Shown: piece after piece, positions 56,256 to 63,945 of the stretch
Layout of the letters: every line of letters starts with the position of its first letter
Numbering within the stretch: the first letter of the stretch is position 1
The notes under the pieces: model-generated
What the model saw: the letters and a program-made list of their open reading frames with translations, nothing else
Told to the model about the DNA's origin: nothing
Databases searched by the model: none
DNA from: Qipengyuania aurantiaca
GTDB lineage: Bacteria; Pseudomonadota; Alphaproteobacteria; Sphingomonadales; Sphingomonadaceae
Assembly (NCBI RefSeq): GCF_019711375.1
Contig: NZ_CP081295.1
Coordinates: 868,001 to 932,000 of the forward strand
Direction of reading: 5' to 3'
DNA length: 64,000 bases
Translations under genes and position numbers: made by a program

Positions 56256-57043
56256 AGCGCCGTCCTCACGCTCAGCAATTCGGGGAAGAAAGCGGCTTTG
56301 AGCACGCCCGCGAGATAGGGCACGCCCGGCGTGCCGCCGGTGCCCTTCTTGAAGCCGATGATCCGTTCGACCGTCTTCAGATGCCCGAAGCGCCAGCGCT
56401 GGAAATGGTATTCGAGGTCGACCAGCTTTTCGGCGAGTTCGTAAAGGTCCCAATACTCCTTCGGGTCGCGGTAGACCTCGGCCCATGCGGCCTCGACCTC
56501 GGGCGAATGCTCCCATGTCGCTCCATGGTCGCGTTCCAGCACTTCCTCTGGGATCGCAAAACCGCGCCGTTCGAGCAGCGCGATCGCCTCGGCGTAGATG
56601 CTCTTGCGGGTGAGTTCGTCGCGCAGGGCTTCGGCGACCTCGGGAGTCGCCTCATGCATGGTGATCATGTCGGGATTGCGTCCGCCGAGGAGGAATTCCA
56701 TCATCCGGTATTGCGCACTCTGGAACCCGCTCGACCCGCCGAGAAACGGGCGGATCGTGGAGTAATCATGCGGCGTCATCGTGCTGAGCACGTCCCAGCT
56801 CTGAATTAGCTGACCCTGCGCACGCGCCACCCGGGCGAGCATCTTGAAAGAAGGGCGCAGCCTGTCCGCCTGTATGCATTCCCGCGCTTCGAACAATTCG
56901 TGCAGGCACAGCTTGAGCCAAAGCTCGCTCGCCTGATGGACGATGATGAAGAGCATCTCGTCATGCGCATCGCTGGCCGGATGCTGCGCCGAGAGGATAC
57001 GGTCGAGGTCGAGATAGCTCGAATAGGTAACGTCGGATGCCAT
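56252..57043 (-). CDS. kynA: Tryptophan 2,3-dioxygenase
   Basis: 263 residues. TYSSYLDLDRILSAQHP (N-terminus), FIIVHQASELWLKLCLHEL, and WRFGHLKTVERIIG with the heme-ligand His. This heme enzyme opens the indole ring to N-formylkynurenine and is the first gene of the kyn operon. A DUF4112 gene lies 37 bases downstream of the operon's start side, on the same strand; it ends before the kynA ATG is reached. Identification secure. Confidence 0.96.
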   Translation of the reverse strand: MASDVTYSSYLDLDRILSAQHPASDAHDEMLFIIVHQASELWLKLCLHELFEARECIQADRLRPSFKMLARVARAQGQLIQSWDVLSTMTPHDYSTIRPFLGGSSGFQSAQYRMMEFLLGGRNPDMITMHEATPEVAEALRDELTRKSIYAEAIALLERRGFAIPEEVLERDHGATWEHSPEVEAAWAEVYRDPKEYWDLYELAEKLVDLEYHFQRWRFGHLKTVERIIGFKKGTGGTPGVPYLAGVLKAAFFPELLSVRTAL

Positions 57044-57080
57044 GGGCCAGAGCCCTAGCGCGCCTTGGTCACCATTGAAA

Positions 57081-57551
57081 CTACTGGTCGATGACCTTCG
57101 TTTCGGGGTGATGCTTGTCGAGGTGCTTCTTGACCGTCTTCAGGTTCCGGCTGTTTGAGCGGTAGACGATGTCGAAGGCATCGCCGACCACCGGCACCGA
57201 GCCGACCGCCGTATCGAGCCCGATGCGCCCCATCATGTGCCACAGCTTCCACTTCGGCAGGCCGAGATTGCGCGCTTCCCAGACGAGATAGCTGCCCATG
57301 GCTGCCGTGATGATATCGCCGATGACCGGCACGAGGCCGACTATGGTGTCCAGACCGATGCGATAATTCGTGCCGGGAAGGACCATGCTGCGCTCGAGGA
57401 TCATTTCCATCGCTTCGATCCGGCGGCGGACCGATTGCGGGTCATTCCCGGTAGGAAAATCGAAGCGCAGCGGGCCGGTCTGGCGCTGCGGTCCGAAACC
57501 CTCCTGTCGCGGATTTTCCGGCTCTATCGGCGTGAGGCGATTGTCTTCCAT
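57081..57551 (-). CDS. DUF4112 domain protein
   Basis: 156 residues. Two hydrophobic segments (about 70-100 and 110-130) with repeated VVGDxx elements (GLVPVIGDIITAAMGSYL and AVGSVPVVGDAFDIVYR), the mark of DUF4112, and a polar, Pro-rich N-terminus. Probably inner-membrane associated. Role unknown. It ends 37 bases upstream of the kynA start on the same strand and begins 5 bases after the solute-binding gene, so it may be cotranscribed with either. Confidence 0.85.
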   Translation of the reverse strand: MEDNRLTPIEPENPRQEGFGPQRQTGPLRFDFPTGNDPQSVRRRIEAMEMILERSMVLPGTNYRIGLDTIVGLVPVIGDIITAAMGSYLVWEARNLGLPKWKLWHMMGRIGLDTAVGSVPVVGDAFDIVYRSNSRNLKTVKKHLDKHHPETKVIDQ

Positions 57552-57556
57552 AAAGC

Positions 57557-59020
57557 CTAGATGGGGGCGCGCGAGAGCGGGAACAAGGGATGAAAGGCCC
57601 AGCTGTTTTCGGCAAATCCCTCGACCCCGGCGCGCACCTGCGACCAGCGAATGGGGTTGCCGAGCGGGATGTAGAGATTGGTTGCCGTCAGCGTCTGCTC
57701 CGCTTCGGACAGGTAGGAAGCCTCTTCAGCAGGGTCCGCCGCGTCGAGCGAAAGCTGGACGAGAAAGTCGGTATCGAGCGAGCAGACCGGCGCGGACAGC
57801 TCGCAATTGAACTGGTTCAGATACCAGCGCGCCCCGGCGTAACGGGCAACCGTGTCGCGCAGTCGCAGGTCGGCCGTCTCGTTCTGCGAAACGCGGCTCA
57901 GGGTGACGCCGATGGCCGCGAAATCGCGGGCAAGCGCCTCGAACAGGAAGCGCGCGCCCGGTCCTTGCGGGAGTGCGATTGAAAGCGATGGGGCAACGCC
58001 GGAACCGGCGTGCCATTGCTGCACGGTGGCGCGGGCCCGCGCGCGGCGCTGTTCGAGCGAGAGGGCTTGCCACCTTTCGCCCACAACCCCGTCATCGCCC
58101 GGAAGCCCGCCTGTCACGATCCGCGTCGATCCGGCCCATCCGCCAACATTGAATTGCGTCAGGAGGGTGGATCGGTCGATGGCCATCGCAAGCGCCTCTC
58201 GGTTGGAGGGCGATGCGAGGAAGCCCTCGGGCTTCGCGACATCGATCCCGAACAGACCGACCGCCGAATCCAGTCGCACGGTCCCCCGCGACAGGGCTCC
58301 GGTAATCGCCAGCGGCAGGCTTTGGAGCTGGCCTCCGAGGATGATGTCGACCCGCCCTTGCGAAAAGGCGCGCGCCGCCTCCTGCGCTTCGAAGGCCGAG
58401 ACATGGACCTCGCTGACCAATTCCTCCCAGTCCTCCTGCGCCGACAGCCCACGCTCCTCGGGAGGCATGGCGGAGAGCAGCGCCACCCCCTCCTCGATCC
58501 GCGCAACCATCGGCCCCGCATCGGCCTCGCGCAGGGCGACGCCCAGTTCGGGCTGGGCGAGCAGGCTGAGGAAGCCCGGCATGGGGCTGCGCAGGCGAAT
58601 CTCGATCACGCGGCCCGTCATCGCCCGGATGTCGGACACCTTGGCAAGATCAAGGCCGAGGCTGGTCCCGGCCAGCCGGGCGCGGGTGCGGTTGAGTTCC
58701 TGCGCCACCGCGCCCGCAGTCAGCCGCGACCCGTCGGGCAGGTCGAATTCGTTGATGCGGAAAATATAGCTTCTGCCATCGTCGGTGACGATCCAGCGTT
58801 CAGCCAAGGCCGGGATTACTTCACCGCTGGCGTTGAAGCGCACGAGGCCCTGCCGCTGAGCGGAGCGCATCAGGCGCGCGCCAGGCGTCAGCTCGGTGCC
58901 TGAGGAATAGAGACTGGCCGCGTCCCCGATATAGGCGACATCGACCACCCCGTCGTCAGCCCCGCCACCGCAGGCGGCAAGCAAGGCGCAAAAGGCAAGA
59001 GCGTTCAGGGGGCGAAGCAT
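57557..59020 (-). CDS. ABC transporter solute-binding lipoprotein, family 5-like, orphan
   Basis: 487 residues. Lipobox LAAC (Cys17) and a family 5 (oligopeptide/nickel) binding-protein layout: LTPGARLMRSAQRQGLVRF, ALAERWIVTDDGRSYIFRI, and the late region SLSIALPQGPGARFLFEALARDF. No permease or ATPase genes are next to it, unlike typical opp/dpp operons, so it may work with a transporter elsewhere or as a sensor. Ligand unknown. Five bases separate its stop from DUF4112. Confidence 0.87.
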   Translation of the reverse strand: MLRPLNALAFCALLAACGGGADDGVVDVAYIGDAASLYSSGTELTPGARLMRSAQRQGLVRFNASGEVIPALAERWIVTDDGRSYIFRINEFDLPDGSRLTAGAVAQELNRTRARLAGTSLGLDLAKVSDIRAMTGRVIEIRLRSPMPGFLSLLAQPELGVALREADAGPMVARIEEGVALLSAMPPEERGLSAQEDWEELVSEVHVSAFEAQEAARAFSQGRVDIILGGQLQSLPLAITGALSRGTVRLDSAVGLFGIDVAKPEGFLASPSNREALAMAIDRSTLLTQFNVGGWAGSTRIVTGGLPGDDGVVGERWQALSLEQRRARARATVQQWHAGSGVAPSLSIALPQGPGARFLFEALARDFAAIGVTLSRVSQNETADLRLRDTVARYAGARWYLNQFNCELSAPVCSLDTDFLVQLSLDAADPAEEASYLSEAEQTLTATNLYIPLGNPIRWSQVRAGVEGFAENSWAFHPLFPLSRAPI

Positions 59021-59076
59021 TGATGCGCCGGATTAGCACCCCGCCTGTATCGCGCAAGGCGTTCGCGAACGGAGTA

Positions 59077-59442
59077 TCAGAGCTTGCGAACGCTCCAGTC
59101 ACCGCTGCGAGGAGCGACCGCCGGACGGGCATAGCGCGGCGCCTCGGGCATTTCGCCGATCAGCTTCGTGCGCACCTTGCTCGCATCGACAGGCTCGTCA
59201 AAGGCGATGCCGATCCGGGCGCTCTGCGTCCACGCGATCCGACCGCCGACGCTGCCGATTTGCTTGAGTGTCACCACGACCCGCTGACCGGTGGCAGCCA
59301 CCAGGGGCCCTTCGATCATCATGCCGGTATCCGAAAGATTGCGGACCTTTACCCGGGTCGGCTGTGCGCTGCCGTCGAGAGAGACGTCGGCCATCAGGAA
59401 CAGGCTGTCCCGCTTCATATTCCGTGTATCGATGGAAGTCAT
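59077..59442 (-). CDS. PilZ domain protein
   Basis: 121 residues. A PilZ-type c-di-GMP-binding barrel: a basic NMKRDSLF near residues 8-15 stands where the RxxxR motif is expected, and NLSDTGMMIEG (about 35-45) is the D/NxSxxG motif; GRIAWTQSARIGIAF follows. The first Arg is a Lys-Arg pair, so the binding site may be weakened. Stand-alone. It could tune motility, polysaccharide or cell-cycle functions. It lies 56 bases before the solute-binding gene. A hairpin AGGGTTA/TAACCCT lies upstream (59527-59546). Confidence 0.85.
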   Translation of the reverse strand: MTSIDTRNMKRDSLFLMADVSLDGSAQPTRVKVRNLSDTGMMIEGPLVAATGQRVVVTLKQIGSVGGRIAWTQSARIGIAFDEPVDASKVRTKLIGEMPEAPRYARPAVAPRSGDWSVRKL

Positions 59443-59526
59443 TGTTATCGCTTCCCGTTGCGTTACCCTGTCCGGACCCTAGGCGAGGACGGTAGGCCGA
59501 AAAGTCATAAGCAAGGGTTCGCAAAC

Positions 59527-59549
59527 AGGGTTAATTCGCTAACCCTTTT
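59527..59549. terminator. Weak hairpin between dksA and the PilZ gene
   Basis: Perfect 7-bp stem AGGGTTA (59527-59533) with TAACCCT (59540-59546), loop ATTCGC. In the minus direction it follows dksA by about 15 bases but has only a short GTTT; on the plus side TTTTC follows. It could be a weak terminator of dksA or an operator. Confidence 0.4.
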
Positions 59550-59561
59550 CGAGCAACTCCC

Positions 59562-60020
59562 TCAATCGTCGCGGGAAATCTTTTCGCGGCGCTCGTGCGC
59601 TTCCTGCGCTTCGACAGTCATGGTGGCGACCGGGCGCGCGATCAGGCGGCGCAGGCCGATGGGATCACCCGTCACTTCGCACCAGCCGTATTCGCCCTGG
59701 TCGATGCGGCGGAGCGCGGAATCGATCTTGGAGATAAGCTTGCGCTGGCGGTCGCGCGTACGCAGTTCGATACCCCAGTCGGTTTCGGACGAGGCGCGGT
59801 CGTTGAGATCCGGCTCGCGCATCGGGCCGTCCTGTAGCGATTGCAGCGTCTGGCCAGCCGCGTCGTGGATCGACTTCTTCCAGTCGAGCAAAAGGACGCG
59901 AAAGTAATCGAGCTGCTTTTCGCCCATGTATTCTTCGTCGTCCGAAGGCGTGTAATCGGGATCGACGACGGCCTTCGCCTTGGCGAGCTTTTCGGAAACA
60001 TTCGAAGCCGTGGTGGCCAT
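59562..60020 (-). CDS. dksA: RNA polymerase-binding transcription factor DksA
   Basis: 152 residues from ATG 60020 (a longer frame upstream is not DksA-like). Coiled-coil region with LDYFRVLLLDWKKSIHD and the acidic tip near DLNDRASSETDWGIELRTRDR, then the zinc-finger position reading YGWCEVTGDPIGLRRLIARP. Only one of four canonical Cys remains, as is common in alphaproteobacterial DksA. Binds the RNA polymerase secondary channel with ppGpp to tune rRNA and amino-acid promoters. Confidence 0.95.
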   Translation of the reverse strand: MATTASNVSEKLAKAKAVVDPDYTPSDDEEYMGEKQLDYFRVLLLDWKKSIHDAAGQTLQSLQDGPMREPDLNDRASSETDWGIELRTRDRQRKLISKIDSALRRIDQGEYGWCEVTGDPIGLRRLIARPVATMTVEAQEAHERREKISRDD

Positions 60021-60232
60021 TGAGCTTGGTACCCTTCTTCCCAAATCTCTCTTTCGAAGCGCCGTGCTTCCCGCCGGCCCGGATTTTTCCGGTACCCGCG
60101 ACGCTCCGATGGCGCGGCCTATACGGAGGCCGCCGGACCCCCGCAAGCGGGTTTCCGGAAAACTCCATAGCCTGTGACACATTAAGCGCAGCCTACCGGG
60201 ACGAAGCTATCCGCAATTAGTTGCGATCCGCG

Positions 60233-60247
60233 TTAACCAATTATTGA
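60233..60247 (+). promoter_or_regulatory. CtrA-like box upstream of the Sel1-like gene
   Basis: TTAACCAATTATTGA matches the CtrA consensus TTAA-N7-TTAA at seven of eight fixed positions. It lies 65 bases before the ATG at 60312, within a 291-bp region that otherwise holds only a few GC-rich inverted repeats. Binding is unproven. Confidence 0.4.
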
Positions 60248-60311
60248 CCATAAGCGCCGAATTTGGGTCCTGCCGGCGGGGGGTCGGCAAGAAAATGGGG
60301 GAGTTTGTGAC

Positions 60312-60641
60312 ATGCAACTCAAGGCTATCGAAGGCGGCGCAGGCCGTATCGAACAGGGCGACGAAGCTCTCGTCACCATTGCGGAATATCTGAACGAATA
60401 CGCCAAGGGCTCGATCGACGCGCTCTACGATCTGGGCGTGGCCTTCTCGACCGGCAGCCACGGCTGCACCACCGATATGATCGAAGCGCACAAGTGGTTC
60501 AACATCGCGGCCAGCAAGGGTCACGAGGAAGCTGCCTGGTGCCGCGCCGATGTCTCGGACGAGATGACTGCCCGCGAAATTGCCGAGGCCCAGCGCCGGG
60601 CGCGCGAATGGCTCAGCGAGGGTGCCCGGAAGGTTGCATGA
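60312..60641 (+). CDS. Sel1-like repeat protein
   Basis: 109 residues, cytoplasmic. A tetratricopeptide-type helical repeat of the Sel1 class: ALYDLGVAFSTG, then EAHKWFNIAASKGHEEAAWCRADVS and a C-terminal helix EAQRRAREWLSEGARKVA. Such proteins scaffold other proteins. A near-consensus CtrA site lies 65 bases upstream, which suggests cell-cycle control. Its stop is one base from the stop of the convergent DUF482 gene. Partner unknown. Confidence 0.85.
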   Translation: MQLKAIEGGAGRIEQGDEALVTIAEYLNEYAKGSIDALYDLGVAFSTGSHGCTTDMIEAHKWFNIAASKGHEEAAWCRADVSDEMTAREIAEAQRRAREWLSEGARKVA

Positions 60642-60642
60642 T

Positions 60643-61779
60643 CTAGCCGCCTTTGCGGAAAGGCGTTCGTCGCTCGAGATAGTTGCGGTCGGCGGTCACG
60701 CCTTCGCGCTCGCGCTCGAGGAACTCCGCCACCGCCGCGCGGAAGCCGGGATCGGCGAACCAGTGCGCGGAGACGGTCTCGACCGGTTCGTATCCGCGGG
60801 CGAGCTTGTGCCCGCCCTGGGCGCCCGCCTCCACTTTCGCCAGGCCTAGTTCGATGGCGACGTCGATCGCCTGGTAATAACACAGCTCGAAATGCAGGAA
60901 GCGGACCTGTTTCGTGCAGCCCCAGTAGCGGCCGTAGAGCGTGTCGCCCCCGACGAAATTGAGCGCGCCGGCAATCGGTTCGCCCTCTTCCAGTGCCAGC
61001 ACCAGCACGATCTTCTCGCCCATCCGTTCACCGAACAGGTCGAAAGCTTCGCGGGTGAGGTAGGGCTGGCCCCATTTCCTCGCTCCGGTGTCTTGGTAGA
61101 AATGCCAGAAGGCGTCCCAATGCTCGGGGCGGATTGCCTCTCCCGATAGCCGGACGATCTCCAGCCCCTGCTGCGCCGCTGCGCGTTCCTTGCGCAGATC
61201 CTTGCGCTTGCGCGAAGTCAGCGTGGCGAGGAAATCCTCAAAAGTCGCGAAATTGTGGTTGAGCCAGTGAAACTGGATATCCCTCCGCAGCAGCCAGCCC
61301 GCCTCCTCGAACAATCCAAGCTGGTCCGGCTCGATGAAGGTCGCGTGGGCGGAGGAAAAGCCGTTCTGCAGGCACACCTGCTCGGCTGCCGATAACAAGG
61401 GCGCGGCCAGCGCAGGATCGGAAAGCAACAGGCGCGGCCCCGTCGCCGGGGTGAACGGCGCGGCGATCTGTAGCTTGGGGTAGTAATTGCCCCCTGCCCG
61501 CTCATAGGCATCGGCAAAGGCGTGGTCGAAGACATACTCGCCCTGGCTGTGCCCCTTGGCATAGGCGGGCATGGCGGCCAGCGGAGGCCCGCCGTCGGTC
61601 GAGATAGCCAGCGGCACGGGCTGCCAGCCGGTCCCCGGCCCGACGCTCCCCGAATCCTCCAGCGCGGTAAGGAATTCGTGGCGCATGAAGGGATTGTCGC
61701 CCGCAAGCGCGTTCCACTCCGCCCGGTCGAAGGCTCCGACCGATCCTGCCATGCGCGCGGCCAGACCCTCCTCGCTCAC
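60643..61779 (-). CDS. GNAT-type N-acyltransferase (DUF482/COG3146 peptidogalycan-like)
   Basis: 378 residues starting at the GTG at 61779 that overlaps the GDPD stop (GTGA). Features of the COG3146 family: PFMRHEFLTALEDSGSVGPGTGW near the N-terminus in parts, LLRRDIQFHWLNHNFATFEDFLATL, SRKRKDLRKERAAA and ELCYYQAIDVAIELGLAKVEAGAQGGHKLARGY. The fold is a double GNAT, related to FemAB aminoacyl transferases. Substrate unknown. It is last in a coupled five-gene group. Confidence 0.88.
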   Translation of the reverse strand: MSEEGLAARMAGSVGAFDRAEWNALAGDNPFMRHEFLTALEDSGSVGPGTGWQPVPLAISTDGGPPLAAMPAYAKGHSQGEYVFDHAFADAYERAGGNYYPKLQIAAPFTPATGPRLLLSDPALAAPLLSAAEQVCLQNGFSSAHATFIEPDQLGLFEEAGWLLRRDIQFHWLNHNFATFEDFLATLTSRKRKDLRKERAAAQQGLEIVRLSGEAIRPEHWDAFWHFYQDTGARKWGQPYLTREAFDLFGERMGEKIVLVLALEEGEPIAGALNFVGGDTLYGRYWGCTKQVRFLHFELCYYQAIDVAIELGLAKVEAGAQGGHKLARGYEPVETVSAHWFADPGFRAAVAEFLEREREGVTADRNYLERRTPFRKGG

Positions 61780-62543
61780 GCCAGCCCGTCCCCCTCGACG
61801 ATCAGCGCGTCGGCGTGCTCGCTTCCATGCGCGCGGGTTTCCGGCGAGTTCACGGTCCAGGTCAGCACCGGCATCCCCCGATCCCGCAGCGCCGTGACCA
61901 TCGGGTTGGGCAAGGCCGCCACGTGATAGGCGATGAATTCGGGGCGCGCCGCCCAGAGCGCGACATGGCGCTGCCACGGCTTCTGCGTCATCCCGATCTC
62001 GTCCTCGCGCATGACGAGGCCGCGCACCGTCTGCGGCGCGTGTTCCGCAAACCAGATGCACACCCGCGGATCGAAACTCATCACCGCATACGGGCCCGCA
62101 TAGCCTTCGAGAGCCTTGGCCACCGCGCGGCAGCTGCGCTGGACATCGTAGCCGCGCTTCGACTTGATCTCGATCAGGATCGGGACCTGCCCCGCGACGA
62201 TCGGCAGCAGATCGTCGAGCCGGGCCAGCTTGTGCTCGCTGTCGAGGAAGGCGATCTGCGCCAGCTCCTCCGCGCTGTGATCGGCCAGCGGGCCGTGGAC
62301 GCCCGTCAGGCGCTCCAGCTCCCAGTCATGGACCAGCATGGCGCAGCCATCGCGGCTGCGCTGGATATCGCATTCGATGCCCATCCCCCGCTCCACCGCC
62401 AGCGCAAAACCGGCGAGAGAGTTTTCGGGTACGCCCTCCCCGTGCAAACCGCGGTGGGCGTAAGTCCAGTCGCGCAGCCAGCCGACCCGCTCGGGGTCGG
62501 GCGCGGCAACGATCAGCCGGTCAAGCGGGGCGAAGGGCGACAA
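61776..62543 (-). CDS. Glycerophosphodiester phosphodiesterase family protein
   Basis: 255 residues if it starts at the TTG at 62543, which overlaps the ridA end by 23 bases; no later ATG preserves the domain start. TIM-barrel GDPD features: YAHRGLHGEGVPENSLAGF, ECDIQRSRDG, VHDWELERLTG (catalytic His), PILIEIKSK and TWTVNS. It splits glycerophosphodiesters from phospholipid turnover into glycerol-3-phosphate and alcohol, or a related reaction. No signal peptide, so cytoplasmic. Coupled to DUF482 downstream (4-base overlap). Confidence 0.9.
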   Translation of the reverse strand: MSPFAPLDRLIVAAPDPERVGWLRDWTYAHRGLHGEGVPENSLAGFALAVERGMGIECDIQRSRDGCAMLVHDWELERLTGVHGPLADHSAEELAQIAFLDSEHKLARLDDLLPIVAGQVPILIEIKSKRGYDVQRSCRAVAKALEGYAGPYAVMSFDPRVCIWFAEHAPQTVRGLVMREDEIGMTQKPWQRHVALWAARPEFIAYHVAALPNPMVTALRDRGMPVLTWTVNSPETRAHGSEHADALIVEGDGLA

Positions 62544-62979
62544 TCGCGTCGACCTCGACCGCGGCGTCGAGCGGCAGGACCGGCACGCCCACCGCGCTGC
62601 GCGCATGGCGGCCCGCTTCGCCGAAGACCTCGGCCATCAGGTCGCTGGTGCCGTTCACCACCTTGGGCTGGTCGGTGAAGGAAGGCACGCTGGCGACGAA
62701 GCCGCCGAGCTTCACGACCTTCTCCACCCGCTCCAGCAGGCCCGCAGCCTTCAGCTGGGCGAGGATCATCAACCCGCAGGCGCGCGCCGCTTCTTGGCCC
62801 CGCTCGAGCGTCACGTCATGTCCCAACTTACCGGTGACGAGAGTGCCGTCGACGAAGGGCAGCTGCCCCGAGATATACGCCACGTCGTTCGAGACGACGA
62901 GCGGCTGGTAGCTGGCGACCGGTGCCGCCGCTCCGGGCAGGGTGATGCCCAGTTCTTCGAGTTTCGCCTCGATGCTCAT
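62521..62979 (-). CDS. RidA family protein
   Basis: 152 residues from ATG 62979, which overlaps the HAD gene stop (ATGA). YjgF/RidA fold: YISGQLPFVDGTLVTGKLG, then HARSAVGVPVLPLDAAVEVDAIV with the conserved Arg that binds the carboxylate in active members. Canonical RidA removes reactive enamine/imine intermediates from PLP enzymes. This copy belongs to a longer subgroup (about 150 residues, extra N-terminus) whose activity is less certain. Third gene of the coupled operon. Confidence 0.93.
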   Translation of the reverse strand: MSIEAKLEELGITLPGAAAPVASYQPLVVSNDVAYISGQLPFVDGTLVTGKLGHDVTLERGQEAARACGLMILAQLKAAGLLERVEKVVKLGGFVASVPSFTDQPKVVNGTSDLMAEVFGEAGRHARSAVGVPVLPLDAAVEVDAIVALRPA

Positions 62980-63605
62980 GCGTTTTCCTTCTGCAATTGT
63001 TGGCGCAGCCACGGCAACGCCTCGTCCCAGCTGTCGATCCGCGCATCGGCATGACCCGAGGTGTGGGCGCAATCGATATGCGGGGCGAGCATGGGTTCGC
63101 CGCACAGGTGCAATGTGGTTATATCGGAAATTGTCTCGCGCGCCGAACGGTGGTGCTGCGCAAGATCGTCGATGAAGATCGCGTTGGAGGGGCGGTATTC
63201 CGCAAGGATGTTCTGCAGCGCCGGACCCTTGGGGCCCTGGTTGGTGAAGACCCGGGCGTTAAGGCCGTGCCCGGCCAGCTGCTCGGTCCGCATTTGCTGC
63301 CGCTTGTCGACGAGATTGGTGAGGATGACGACGTCCGCCTCCTCGGCCAGCGTGTTGATGCCTTCGATGGCGCCGGGGATCGGGTCCTGGCGATACATCT
63401 CGGTGTCGAAGAACAGGCCGAGTTTCTTCCAGATCTCATCCGGCTCAAGCACCTCGCCGCTCTCTTGCCAGCGCAGCGCCTGCGCAAAATCGTTGCCGTT
63501 CATGCGGAAATCGACGCCTTGCGTCTCGGCCAGCCAGTCCTTGAAGGGGCTGACCATGTAGAGCAGCACCTCGTCGCAATCGGAGATAATCAGCGGGCGG
63601 CTCAT
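62976..63605 (-). CDS. HAD family hydrolase
   Basis: 209 residues. Nucleophile motif ISDCDEVLLYM (Asp-x-Asp), a cap inserted after it, VVILTNLVDKRQQ (motif II), and AIFIDDLAQHHRS (acidic motif). A phosphatase or phosphatase-like enzyme with unknown substrate. Its ATG overlaps the DUF3572 stop and its stop overlaps the ridA start (both ATGA-type), so it is translationally locked into the operon. Confidence 0.9.
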   Translation of the reverse strand: MSRPLIISDCDEVLLYMVSPFKDWLAETQGVDFRMNGNDFAQALRWQESGEVLEPDEIWKKLGLFFDTEMYRQDPIPGAIEGINTLAEEADVVILTNLVDKRQQMRTEQLAGHGLNARVFTNQGPKGPALQNILAEYRPSNAIFIDDLAQHHRSARETISDITTLHLCGEPMLAPHIDCAHTSGHADARIDSWDEALPWLRQQLQKENA

Positions 63606-63886
63606 GCGTTCAATTCCCTCGCGGCGGCGACCAGAGTTTCGGGTTTCGTGTTCAAAGCGTCTGCGGCGGCAATAAGGTCCGGCTCGTGATTGGCGAGGAA
63701 TTCGAGCACCGCGGCCTGCACGCCGCGGTCGTCGATGCCGTGGCGCAGCCGTTCGGGCGTCAGGCCGGTGAGCGACAGCAACCGTTCGGCGCGCTTCTCG
63801 TCGGTTAGTGCCCAGCCCAACGCCTCCAGCGCGAGAACCTCCGCCGTCCGGTTTTCTCCATCCGCCGATTTATCGCCTGTGTGAAT
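63602..63886 (-). CDS. DUF3572 family protein, unusual start
   Basis: 94 residues if translation begins at an ATT at 63886, seven bases after AGGAG; the next usable codon is TTG at 63820, which would give 72 residues and cut off AEVLALEALGWALTDEKRAERLL in parts, the start of the conserved domain. A TAG closes the frame above the ATT. The core (RLLSLTGLTPERLRHGI, VLEFLANHEPDLIAAADAL) matches DUF3572, of unknown role. First gene of the coupled operon and divergent from the DivK-like gene, 59 bases apart. Confidence 0.7.
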   Translation of the reverse strand: MHTGDKSADGENRTAEVLALEALGWALTDEKRAERLLSLTGLTPERLRHGIDDRGVQAAVLEFLANHEPDLIAAADALNTKPETLVAAARELNA

Positions 63887-63945
63887 TGTCAGTGCTCCTG
63901 CTAACGCCTACGCCTACCATCCCAGTGACAGGAGTGACCCGCCCC

